Origin: Phenylobacterium sp. CCH9-H3 | Lineage (GTDB): Bacteria > Pseudomonadota > Alphaproteobacteria > Caulobacterales > Caulobacteraceae | Assembly: GCF_001557235.1 (NCBI RefSeq) | Contig: NZ_LSJI01000225.1 | Span: forward strand, 7,989 to 71,988 | Reading direction: 5' to 3' | Length of the DNA stretch: 64,000 nucleotides | Part shown: piece by piece, positions 1-8,064 of the stretch | Numbering within the stretch: the stretch's first letter is position 1 | How the letters are laid out: each line of letters begins with the position of its first letter | Made by a program: the position numbers and the translations under genes | Notes under the pieces: model-generated | Seen by the model: the letters and a program-made list of their open reading frames with translations, nothing else | Database searches by the model: none | Told to the model about the DNA's origin: nothing

Positions 1-1827
1 TGGCTGGTGGACACCGCCACCGGCGCCCAGACGCCGCTGGTCGTCGACGAGGCCTCGAACCTGGCGCCCCGCTGGTCGCCCGACGGTTCGCGCCTAGCCT
101 ATGTGGCCGCGGGGCCCGATGGCGCGCAACTCTACGTCCGCTGGATGGCCACCGGCCGCTCGGCCCGGGTCGCCAGCCTGGAGCAGGCCCCCAACGACAT
201 CGCCTGGTCGCCCGACGGCAAGACGCTGGCCTTCACCATGCTGACCGTGGATGAGGGCCGCCCCCTCGCGCCTTCGATCCGCAAGCCGGAGGGCGCCAAG
301 TGGGCCGAGCCGCTGAAGGTGATCGACCGCATCACCTACCGGGCGGACGGGGAAGGCTTCCTCAAGCCCGGCTACCGCCAGGTGTTCGCGGTAAGCGCCG
401 ACGGCGGCCAACCGCGCCAGCTGACCTTCGGCAAGTTCGACAACGCCGGGCCGATCAGCTTCACCAGGGACGGCCGGTCGGTGCTCTTCTCGACCAACCG
501 GGCCGAGACCTGGGAGCGCGACCCCCAGGAAGCCGAGATCCATGCCGTCAGCCTGGAGGATGGCGCCCTGACCCGGCTCACCAACCGGGTCGGCCCCGAC
601 CTCGCGCCGACGGTCTCTCCCGACGGTTCGAAGATCGCCTACGTGGGCTTCGACGACCAGCGCCGGCGCGGCTACGAGAACCAGCGCCTCTACGTGATGG
701 ACCGCGACGGCCGGAACAGCCGCGTCCTGACCAGCGGCCTCGACCGCAGCGTCGGCGCTCCTCAGTGGGCTGCCGACGGCAAGAGCCTCTATGTCAGCTA
801 TGACGACGAGGGTGTGACCAAGGTCGCCCGTGTCGGCCTGGACGGGAAGATCGAGACCGTGCTCTCCGGCCTTGGCGGCGGCGGCCTGGACCGTCCCTAT
901 ACGGGCGGCGAATTCTCGGTGGGCCGCAACGGCCTCCTGGCCTTCACCGACGCGGCCACGACCCGGCCCTCGGACCTCGTCCTCTACCGAGCGGGCAAGG
1001 CCCGGCGCGTCACCGACCTCAACGCCGACCTCCTCGCCGGCAAGTCCATGGCCCGGGTCGAGGCGCTGCCGGTGACGTCGAGCTACGACAAGAAGCCCAT
1101 CGGGGCCTGGATCGCCTATCCGCCCAACTTCGATCCGTCCAAGAAGTACCCGCTGATCCTCGAGATCCACGGCGGCCCCTTCGCGGCCTACGGCCCGAGC
1201 TTCTCGACCGACGTGCAGCTCTACGCCGCCGCGGGCTATGTGGTGGTCTATTCGAACCCGCGCGGCTCCACCTCCTACGGCGAGGCCTTCGCCAACGAGA
1301 TCGACCGCAACTACCCCAGCCACGACTACGACGATCTGATGAGCGTGGTGGATGCGGCCATCGCCAAGGGTGTCGTCGACGAAAAGCGCCTGCACGTGAC
1401 CGGCGGATCGGGCGGCGGGGCGCTGACGGCCTGGATCGTGGGCAAGACCGACCGCTTCCGTGCGGCGGCCACCCAGAAGCCCGTCATCAACTGGTCCAGC
1501 CAGGTGCTGACCACCGACGGCTACACCTTCATGGCCAGCTACTGGTTCGGGAAGATGCCCTGGGAGGACCCGCAAGGGTACTGGGCCCGCTCGCCGCTCT
1601 CGCTGGTGGGCAATGTGAAGACTCCGACCCTGGTGGTCGTGGGCGAACAGGACGACCGAACGCCGCCATCCGAGGCCGACCAGTACTTCGCCGCCCTCCA
1701 GTTGCGCGGCGTGCCGACCGCCCTCGTCCGTGTGCCGGGCGCCAGCCACGGCGGCATCGCGGCGCGCCCCTCGCAGTCCGGCGCCAAGGCGGGCGCCATC
1801 CTGGCGTGGTTCGAGCGATACAGGTGA
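1..1827 (+). CDS. S9 family peptidase (prolyl oligopeptidase/acylaminoacyl-peptidase type), 5'-truncated
   Basis: Serine peptidase of the prolyl oligopeptidase clan, expected to cleave short peptides. The reading frame is open through base 1, so the N-terminus (probably with the signal peptide) lies outside the window. The first ~330 visible residues contain repeated WSPDG/VSPDGSKIAY motifs of a beta-propeller; the rest is an alpha/beta-hydrolase domain. The catalytic triad is visible: Ser in GGSGGG (codon at 1408), Asp in the VVGEQDD segment near 1640-1660 and His in GASHGG (codon at 1747). The oxyanion region EIHGGP is also present. The stop is at 1825-1827. Substrate is unknown. Confidence 0.93.
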   Translation, partial: WLVDTATGAQTPLVVDEASNLAPRWSPDGSRLAYVAAGPDGAQLYVRWMATGRSARVASLEQAPNDIAWSPDGKTLAFTMLTVDEGRPLAPSIRKPEGAKWAEPLKVIDRITYRADGEGFLKPGYRQVFAVSADGGQPRQLTFGKFDNAGPISFTRDGRSVLFSTNRAETWERDPQEAEIHAVSLEDGALTRLTNRVGPDLAPTVSPDGSKIAYVGFDDQRRRGYENQRLYVMDRDGRNSRVLTSGLDRSVGAPQWAADGKSLYVSYDDEGVTKVARVGLDGKIETVLSGLGGGGLDRPYTGGEFSVGRNGLLAFTDAATTRPSDLVLYRAGKARRVTDLNADLLAGKSMARVEALPVTSSYDKKPIGAWIAYPPNFDPSKKYPLILEIHGGPFAAYGPSFSTDVQLYAAAGYVVVYSNPRGSTSYGEAFANEIDRNYPSHDYDDLMSVVDAAIAKGVVDEKRLHVTGGSGGGALTAWIVGKTDRFRAAATQKPVINWSSQVLTTDGYTFMASYWFGKMPWEDPQGYWARSPLSLVGNVKTPTLVVVGEQDDRTPPSEADQYFAALQLRGVPTALVRVPGASHGGIAARPSQSGAKAGAILAWFERYR

Positions 1828-1844
1828 GGTGAGTTTCGCCGGGG

Positions 1845-1877
1845 TGTTACGGGTCGGATGCAATATCCCGCGTAACA
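1845..1877. promoter_or_regulatory. inverted repeat TGTTACG-N19-CGTAACA before the duplicated winged-helix gene
   Basis: TGTTACG (1845-1851) and CGTAACA (1871-1877) are perfect 7-bp inverted arms in the 93-bp gap before the regulator gene at 1921. It could be that regulator's own operator; this is inferred from position only. Confidence 0.3.
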
Positions 1878-1920
1878 TGGTTTATTCGGCTCGCATGCCG
1901 AGGCGGGGAACATAGGGGCC

Positions 1921-2883
1921 ATGGCGCGCGATGCGCCCAGCACCACCATCCGCGTGGCCGCGCGCCTCGCCAACGGCTTCGCCCTGGATCTGGTGAAGCT
2001 GGGTGGGTTCGGGCGCGACGTGATCGACGGCCTGCTGATGGTCGCCATCAGCCAGGCCAACGTCGCCCAGATCACCCGCAACGCCGATCTTCAGCGCACC
2101 TATGCGACCCTCGACCAGCCGCCGCCGGACGAGCTGCGCCGCCCGGTCAGCGTCAGCGCCATCGCCAATTCGCTGCGGATCCCGTTCGAGACGGCGCGCC
2201 GCCGGATTTCCAGCCTCGTGGAGCTGGGCGTCGTGCGCACGGCCGCGCGCGGCGTCATCATCCCGACGGCGCCCCTGAACTCGCCCTTCTACCGGATGGG
2301 GGCGGGGGCGAACTACGCCCTGGTGCGCAATCTCTACTTCCGCCTGCGCGGCATCGGCCTGCTGGAGGATCTGCCCCGTCCGGCCGCCGGCGCCTTCGAC
2401 GCGGAGCGTCCGCCCGTTCGCCTCGTGATCCGCCTGTCGTCGGACTACCTGCTGCGCCTGGCTGAGCCGATCACGATCCATATGGGCGACCTGGTGACGG
2501 GCCTGGTGCTCATGGACGTCGTCCACGCCAACACCGAGCACTTGGACGACAGCCAGGGCGGCGAGGACGACGGCGCGTGGACCGAGCGCAGCTTCGTGCC
2601 GGACAGCCTGCGCCGGCCGGTGCGGACGACCACCCTCGCCGAACGGCTGGGCATCCCACAGGAAACCGTGCGCCGGCACATTCACCGATTGGTCGAATCC
2701 GACAGATGCGAACGCAGAGAGAACGGATACGTCGTTCCCGCCCGCGTATTGGCCCGTCCGCCCTTCGTCCAGTACATGTTGGACAATCAGTCGCACCTGC
2801 ATCGGTTGTATGCGGCGCTGCGCGATTTTGGCGTTCTTGCCGAGTGGGAACGCGAGGTTCTTGCCCTCCGCGGCGCCGCCTGA
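1921..2883 (+). CDS. putative transcriptional regulator with two winged-helix units
   Basis: A 320-residue protein with no recognised enzymatic motif. Two halves look alike. Around residues 75-120 a unit begins RRPVSVSAIANSLRIPFETARRRISSL (split here as RRPVSVSAIANSL and RIPFETARRRISSL). Around residues 228-270 a second begins RRPVRTTTLAERL and continues GIPQETVRRHIHRLVES. Each looks like a DNA-binding winged helix (recognition helix ETARRR or ETVRRH), followed by a similar stretch (NSPFYRM... / RPPFVQYM...) leading into an aromatic-rich helix. This suggests internal duplication of a wHTH-plus-helix module. ATG at 1921 is preceded by AGGGG. Ligand and targets are unknown. An inverted repeat lies upstream. 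Confidence 0.6.
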   Translation: MARDAPSTTIRVAARLANGFALDLVKLGGFGRDVIDGLLMVAISQANVAQITRNADLQRTYATLDQPPPDELRRPVSVSAIANSLRIPFETARRRISSLVELGVVRTAARGVIIPTAPLNSPFYRMGAGANYALVRNLYFRLRGIGLLEDLPRPAAGAFDAERPPVRLVIRLSSDYLLRLAEPITIHMGDLVTGLVLMDVVHANTEHLDDSQGGEDDGAWTERSFVPDSLRRPVRTTTLAERLGIPQETVRRHIHRLVESDRCERRENGYVVPARVLARPPFVQYMLDNQSHLHRLYAALRDFGVLAEWEREVLALRGAA

Positions 2884-2962
2884 CCGAAACGAGAACGCGG
2901 CATGGCCCCAAAATGGGTAGGCGTTCGTTTTCAAGCTGGGCTACGGCGCCTCAACTTATGGA

Positions 2963-2982
2963 CGTACCTCGGGGGAGGTACG
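2963..2982. promoter_or_regulatory. perfect palindrome CGTACCTC-GGGG-GAGGTACG upstream of XRE gene
   Basis: Two perfect 8-bp arms (2963-2970 and 2975-2982) separated by GGGG, 60 bp before the XRE regulator start. A plausible autoregulatory operator, or a leader hairpin; no U-run follows, so it is not a canonical terminator. Confidence 0.4.
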
Positions 2983-3041
2983 GGCGCGGGGGCTGCTCCA
3001 TCGGGGGGTGAGGCGGCCCCCGCATCACCGGGTCGGGGAAC

Positions 3042-3485
3042 ATGACAAGGCCATTGGAACGCGAAATCGAAGGGGCCCCGTTGGCGGAAACGCCCGAGGC
3101 CGGGCGAGGCGAAGGGCCTCATCCCGTTGACCGCCATGTCGGCCTGCGCATCCGCATGCGACGCAAGGAGATGGGCGTGAGCCAGGAACGGCTTGCGGAA
3201 GCCCTCGGGATCACATTCCAGCAGGTCCAGAAGTACGAGCGGGGCGCCAACCGCGTCAGCGCCTCCAAGCTGTGGGAGATCGCCGCGGCGCTCAAGACGC
3301 CGGTGGCCTATTTCTATGACGGCCTCGGCGACCAGGACGCCCTCGCGGCCCAGCGCGACGCGGCGCAGGAATTCATGCTCTCCACCGAGGGCATGGAGCT
3401 CATGGCCGCCTTCCCGCGCATCGCCGAACCCGCCATCCGCCGCAAGATCGTCGAGCTGGTGCGGGTGGTGGCCGACGAAGGTTAG
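3042..3485 (+). CDS. XRE-family helix-turn-helix transcriptional regulator
   Basis: 147 residues. The central part (about 28-85) is a Cro/CI-type HTH: VGLRIRMRRKEMGVSQERLA, then GITFQQVQKYERGANRVSAS, and LWEIAAAL. This matches the short XRE regulators common in Caulobacterales, which carry a C-terminal helical tail (here 95-147). ATG at 3042 lies in a GGGGAAC context. A perfect palindrome at 2963-2982 may be its operator. The stop codon overlaps the convergent acyl-CoA ligase stop by four bases. Target genes are unknown. Confidence 0.85.
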   Translation: MTRPLEREIEGAPLAETPEAGRGEGPHPVDRHVGLRIRMRRKEMGVSQERLAEALGITFQQVQKYERGANRVSASKLWEIAAALKTPVAYFYDGLGDQDALAAQRDAAQEFMLSTEGMELMAAFPRIAEPAIRRKIVELVRVVADEG

Positions 3486-5029
3486 GCCGAAGCTGTAGCC
3501 TTGTAGCCGTCGCGCAGCTCGCGTTTGAGCACCTTGCCGATGTGGCTGCGCGGCAAGGCCTCCACCAGGGTCAGGTCCGCCAGCCGCTGGGTCTTGCCGA
3601 CCCGGCCGTTGACGAAGCCCTTCACCTCTTCGGCCGTGGCGGATGCGCCCGGCTTCAGCGCCACGAACGCCACCGGCGTCTCGCCCCAGGCGTCCGACGG
3701 CACGCCCACGACGGCCGCCTCCAGCACCGCGGGATGCTGGTGCAGTTCGGCTTCCAGGTCGCTCGGGTAAATGTTGAACCCGCCCGAGATGATCATGTCC
3801 TTCTTGCGGTCCATGAGGCTGAGGAAGCCGTCCTCGTCGAAGCGGCCGACGTCCCCGGTGCGGATGAAGCGCAGGCCGTCGGGGCTGTACCACTCGGCTT
3901 CCGAGGTCTTCCCCGGTTGGTTGTGGTAGCCGACCATCATCGCGCCCGAACGGCCGACCACTTCGCCCACTTCGCCTTGGGCCACTTCCTTCCCGTCCTC
4001 GCCGATCAGGCGGATGTCGTGGCCGGGCAGCGGCCGGCCGACCGTATGCAGCTTGTCCGGAAACTCGTGGCACTGCAGCCCGCACGAGCCGCCGCCCTCG
4101 GTCATGCCGTAGAATTCCACGAGGCCGCCCGGCCAGCGGTCCAGCACCTGGCGTTTCAGCTCGGCCGAGAACGGCGCGGAGGTAGCGAACTTCATCTGGT
4201 AGGATGACAGGTCGTAGCGGTCGAAGTCCGGGTGCTCCATCAGCCGGCGGTACTGCACCGGCACCAGCATAGCGTGGGTGGCGCGGTGCTTCGCCGACAG
4301 GTCCAGGAACTGCTTCACGTCGAACTTCGGCATCAGGACCGCCGTGCCGCCGTTGGAGATCGTCGGCAGGTACGAAACCAGGGTGGTGTTGGAGTAGAGC
4401 GGCGTTGAGATCATCGTGACCGCGTCCGCCGGATAGACCCCGCGCCGGATCTGCCCCCATCGCATCCGGTGCGGCTGGACGATCCCCTTAGGCGCCCCGG
4501 TCGTGCCGGAGGAATAGATGATGTTGAAGCCCTGGTCCGGCTCCACCTCGTGCAGCACGGGCTTTGCCCCCTCCGGCGCCAGCCACTGCTCGAATGGCGT
4601 CCCAGCGTCCGAGCCGTCCAGCGAGACGCGCCTTGCGGTCACCTGGTCCATGACGCCGGCCATGTGCTCAGCGAGCTGGGCGTCCAGGAAGAAGACCTTG
4701 GCGCCTGAGTCCTTGAGCTGGATGACCAGGCTCTCAGGCGTCGACGACGGCGCCAGCGGCGCGACGGTGGCCGCCGCGCGCAGGATGCCGAAGAACGTCG
4801 CGCCGTATTCCGCCGAGGTGGTGGCGCAGATGGCGGCCACATCCGCCCGGCCCACGCCGTCCCTCTGCAGGGCCGCCGCGACCCGGTCCATCAGGGCGTC
4901 CAGCTCGCGGTAGCCGATGGTCCGTTTGGCATCCACCAGAGCCGGCTTGTCGCCGTGCTCGGCGGCCTGGGCGCGGATGACGTCCGCGAGGGTCCCGAAA
5001 TCCTGGGACAAAAGCTCTTCGGCGGTCAT
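3482..5029 (-). CDS. AMP-dependent acyl-CoA synthetase/ligase
   Basis: 515-residue member of the adenylate-forming (ANL) superfamily: activates a carboxylic acid with ATP to an acyl-AMP and then an acyl-CoA. Visible motifs are the P-loop YSSGTTGAPKG, the YGMTEGGG motif (A5), FIRTGDVGRFDEDGF and DRKKDMIISGGFNIYP (hinge and A8), and the C-terminal lysine region SHIGKVLK. Length is normal for the family. The acid is not deducible. Minus-strand neighbours upstream are a GPH symporter and a double-TetR protein, and a CoA-transferase is divergent, so an uptake-and-activation module for an organic acid is a reasonable guess. Confidence 0.92.
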   Translation of the reverse strand: MTAEELLSQDFGTLADVIRAQAAEHGDKPALVDAKRTIGYRELDALMDRVAAALQRDGVGRADVAAICATTSAEYGATFFGILRAAATVAPLAPSSTPESLVIQLKDSGAKVFFLDAQLAEHMAGVMDQVTARRVSLDGSDAGTPFEQWLAPEGAKPVLHEVEPDQGFNIIYSSGTTGAPKGIVQPHRMRWGQIRRGVYPADAVTMISTPLYSNTTLVSYLPTISNGGTAVLMPKFDVKQFLDLSAKHRATHAMLVPVQYRRLMEHPDFDRYDLSSYQMKFATSAPFSAELKRQVLDRWPGGLVEFYGMTEGGGSCGLQCHEFPDKLHTVGRPLPGHDIRLIGEDGKEVAQGEVGEVVGRSGAMMVGYHNQPGKTSEAEWYSPDGLRFIRTGDVGRFDEDGFLSLMDRKKDMIISGGFNIYPSDLEAELHQHPAVLEAAVVGVPSDAWGETPVAFVALKPGASATAEEVKGFVNGRVGKTQRLADLTLVEALPRSHIGKVLKRELRDGYKATASA

Positions 5030-5053
5030 GCGGCGAACTCCAGTCTACGCGGT

Positions 5054-6574
5054 TCAGGCCAGTCCGGACTTGCCGGACGCGGGCTCGCCCTCCTGCGCCA
5101 GGTCGGCGGCGGCGGCAAGCTTGCGGAGGGTCTCCATATGGCTGGCGCGGCTGATGCCGTAGCCCATCAGGAGAAGCGCTGCGGTCCCGTAGAGGACGAT
5201 CTGGGTGGGGGCGTAGATCAGGCCCAGCCCGCGCACGATCTCCTCCGGGACGCTGCCCGGCTTGGCTCCGGTCGGGAACCTGACGGCCGACACGATCAGG
5301 CCCGCGGCGAAGATGCCGAGACCCGTGGTCGACTTGTTGGCGAAGGCGATGGCGGCGAAGAACAGGCCTTCCTGGCGGCGGCCGGTCTTGAGCTCGGCGT
5401 CCTCCACCACGTCGGCGATCATCGACGAGAACAGGATGTTCGCCGTCACCCCGATGCCCACGTAGAGCAGGTTGGTCACGAAGATCGTCCCGAAGATCAG
5501 CGGCGAGTCGTTGGAGGGAAAGGCGCCCAGCAGGCGCAGGATGATCGGCCCGACCCCAAAGGCGACGCCGGTCGGGATCAGCACCATGGCCACCGGCTTC
5601 TTCTCGAACCGCCGCGCGAGCCGGGGGGCGACCACGAAGGCCATGATCGCGGCCAGCAGGCTGGACACGCCGAACAGGGCGATTTCCCCGGTGCTGAACT
5701 CCCAGAAATAGGTCGAGAAATAGAGGGTGGTGGCGAAGCCCAGGCCGATGCCGGCGTAGAGGAAGAAGCCGGCCGCCAGGATCATCAGGAAGTTGCGGTT
5801 GTTCAGTGTGCCGACCATTTCGCGGGCCAGGCGCCCGAAGGTGATCCGCTCAGACGGCGGACTGCGCAGGTGCGGGATCTGCCGGTGGGTGCCCAACGAG
5901 GTCACCAAAATCGCCAGCAGCATGAGCCCGGCGCCGAACAGGCCGTGCTGCGCATAACCCTCCGGATTGAGTTGGCCGGCCGGATACTCGGCGGTGGGCT
6001 TCAGGAACACCGCCGTGGTCACGGCATAGGCGACCAGCCCCCCGCCCCAGCCGAAGAGATAGCGATAGCTGAGCAGCCGCGTGCGCTCGTCGTACTCGGT
6101 GGTCAGCTCTGCCGCGAGCGCCGCGGACGGGATCTCGTAGCAGCTGATGAAGCTGCGGATCAGCACCGCCACGGCGACCAGGTAGGCCACCTGCGCCGGC
6201 TGGCTCCAGCCCGTGGGCGGATTCCAGATGAGGATGTAGGACAGCCCCACAGGGATCGCCGCGGCATACATCCAGGGGTGCCGCCGGCCCCATTTCGAGC
6301 GGGTGTTGTCCGATAGCTGGCCCACGATCGGATCGATGAAGGCGTCGAGCAGCAGAGCGACCATGATGGCCAGGCCCACGGTCTGGGCCGGCAGCCCCAC
6401 CACCTGGGCGTAGAAGAAGGCCAGGAAGTACGAGAAGCCGTTGTCCTTCACCCCGAAGGCGACGGACCCGAACCCGTAGAAGAACCGGGTCGAGAAGCTC
6501 AGGCGGCGCGCGCCTGCCTGCGCCGGAGCGTCGGTGGCCAAAGGATATCCTCCAGGGTGCGCGGCGTTCGCCAT
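5054..6574 (-). CDS. GPH-family (MelB-like) MFS sodium/sugar-type symporter
   Basis: Inner-membrane secondary transporter with about 12 hydrophobic segments. The glycoside-pentoside-hexuronide signature is seen in DAFIDPIVGQLSDNTRSKWGRRHPW (split as DAFIDPIVGQLSD and NTRSKWGRRHPW) between helices 2 and 3. Start chosen at the ATG at 6574, which leaves a short hydrophilic N-terminus; a frame-consistent ATG at 6619 would add 15 residues. It lies 24 bp upstream of the acyl-CoA ligase and is probably co-transcribed with it. Members of this fold in such settings can carry steroid- or terpenoid-like acids as well as sugars; the substrate is unknown. Confidence 0.85.
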   Translation of the reverse strand: MANAAHPGGYPLATDAPAQAGARRLSFSTRFFYGFGSVAFGVKDNGFSYFLAFFYAQVVGLPAQTVGLAIMVALLLDAFIDPIVGQLSDNTRSKWGRRHPWMYAAAIPVGLSYILIWNPPTGWSQPAQVAYLVAVAVLIRSFISCYEIPSAALAAELTTEYDERTRLLSYRYLFGWGGGLVAYAVTTAVFLKPTAEYPAGQLNPEGYAQHGLFGAGLMLLAILVTSLGTHRQIPHLRSPPSERITFGRLAREMVGTLNNRNFLMILAAGFFLYAGIGLGFATTLYFSTYFWEFSTGEIALFGVSSLLAAIMAFVVAPRLARRFEKKPVAMVLIPTGVAFGVGPIILRLLGAFPSNDSPLIFGTIFVTNLLYVGIGVTANILFSSMIADVVEDAELKTGRRQEGLFFAAIAFANKSTTGLGIFAAGLIVSAVRFPTGAKPGSVPEEIVRGLGLIYAPTQIVLYGTAALLLMGYGISRASHMETLRKLAAAADLAQEGEPASGKSGLA

Positions 6575-6624
6575 CTGCCGATCGAGGCGGAACCTGGGGT
6601 AGCCGGCCAGCCACGTCAATCCGT

Positions 6625-6688
6625 TTGAGCGTGCGGTACGGATCGTCCCACAAACCGATACGCGGTCAAGTTGAGCGTCTGGTACGAA
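6625..6688. promoter_or_regulatory. 18-bp imperfect direct repeat upstream of the GPH symporter
   Basis: TTGAGCGTGCGGTACGGA (6625-6642) and TTGAGCGTCTGGTACGAA (6671-6688) agree at 15 of 18 positions and start 46 bp apart, between the double-TetR stop and the symporter start. A candidate pair of operators for the adjacent tandem TetR protein. Inference from position and repetition. Confidence 0.4.
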
Positions 6689-6706
6689 GTGACGTTCGCA
6701 ACGCCA

Positions 6707-7954
6707 TCAGGCGGCGGGGGACGTCAGGCCCTCGAACAACGGCCGCACATAGTGCTGCACCACCGTCTCCGGCGCCATGCCAGGGGTCCAGTAGTGCAGC
6801 TCGGCGGCCGCATTGATCGCCGTGCTGATGATCTGCGAGGCGATGTTGACGTCCACCGGCGCGATGGAGCCATCGGCGACGCCGTCGCAGAGGATCGAGG
6901 CGAAACGGTAGGACAGGCGGTTGAACCGCTGCATCAGATCGGGCCGCAGCGGCTCCGGCACGGCGCTGAGGGCGGAGGTGCGCAGGAGCGGCGCCTCGCC
7001 GCTGACCTGATGTTCGATCAGCGCCGCCACGGCCGACGCTAGCACCTCGAGTCCGGAGCCCCCGGCCCCCTCGGCCGCATGGATCGCCCGCCACATGATG
7101 TCGAAGGTGCGCTGGAAGCACGCCACCACAAGGTCGTCCTTGGTTTCGTTGTGGTGATAGAAGGCGCCCTTGCTGACGTTCAGCCGCGCCGAGATCCGCT
7201 CCACCGAGGCGCCGTGATAGCCTTCCTCGTTGATCAGGCAGGTGGCCGCCTTGAGGAAGAGCTCGGACGAGGCGCTGGCGGCGGGCCCGTCGTCACGGAC
7301 GAGGCTGAGAGGCTTGCGCGCCGGCCATGCGCCGCCCTCCGGCACGAGGCCACGGGTCAGGATCGCCGCCATCCGGTCCGCGGTGCGGGGATAGTCAGAG
7401 ACCTCGACCTGATGCTGCCAGGCCGCCGTCCAGAACATCTCGGACAGCAGGATGTGCGCGCGTGCATTCCGGTGCAGTCGCGGCAGGACGTCCGGCCCGG
7501 CCAGCAGGTTCCGGAAGCTTCGGAACATGTCCACATAGGCCGTGTTCACCCGCTCGGAATTGAGAGCGCGGACATCGTTGAACGCCGGCAGCGGATCGGC
7601 CTCGCCCTGCACGACCCGCGCGGCATAGTCGAACCAGGCGTGGATGAAGGCCGTGAGGCGATCCGTCGGCGTCGCTTCACCCGCCGCCACGGCGATCAGG
7701 ACCTCGTAGGTCTCGACGCCCTTGAGGAACGCAGCCGCGGCCAGTTCCTCCTTGTTGCGGAAGTAGTAGATGACGCCCGTCGGGACCAGATCGAGGCGAG
7801 CTGCAACGTCGCCGAGGGTCATGCCGCGCACGCCCTTGCGGTTCATTTCCTCGACCGCGGAGCGGACGATCGCGTTGCGCTTGGCCTCGTAGCGTCGCGT
7901 GGGCCGGCGCGCCCCCGTCTCACCGCTCGACGAGGCCCCATCGTCGGCTGTCAT
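6707..7954 (-). CDS. tandem (double) TetR-family transcriptional regulator
   Basis: 415 residues, about twice the length of a usual TetR protein. An N-terminal HTH is seen in GVRGMTLGDVAARLDLVPTG followed by VIYYFRNKEEL. A second complete TetR HTH appears at mid-protein: GYHGASVERISARLNVSKG followed by AFYHHNETKDDL. Each is followed by a helical ligand-domain-like stretch, so two full TetR units are fused in one chain. ATG at 7954 is chosen because AGGTGA lies 6 bases upstream; ATG at 7960 is the alternative. It is divergent from the CoA-transferase and directly upstream of the symporter and ligase, which it probably regulates. Confidence 0.88.
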   Translation of the reverse strand: MTADDGASSSGETGARRPTRRYEAKRNAIVRSAVEEMNRKGVRGMTLGDVAARLDLVPTGVIYYFRNKEELAAAAFLKGVETYEVLIAVAAGEATPTDRLTAFIHAWFDYAARVVQGEADPLPAFNDVRALNSERVNTAYVDMFRSFRNLLAGPDVLPRLHRNARAHILLSEMFWTAAWQHQVEVSDYPRTADRMAAILTRGLVPEGGAWPARKPLSLVRDDGPAASASSELFLKAATCLINEEGYHGASVERISARLNVSKGAFYHHNETKDDLVVACFQRTFDIMWRAIHAAEGAGGSGLEVLASAVAALIEHQVSGEAPLLRTSALSAVPEPLRPDLMQRFNRLSYRFASILCDGVADGSIAPVDVNIASQIISTAINAAAELHYWTPGMAPETVVQHYVRPLFEGLTSPAA

Positions 7955-8064
7955 CCCCATGTCACCTGTCTTAGCGTGGTTCGCGGCGGGTCTCCATGGC
8001 CCCTTCCGCAAGGTCAGTTGTGGCAAGCCGTGGCCAGTGCTCTGTTTCGCACCGGAGGATCCCC

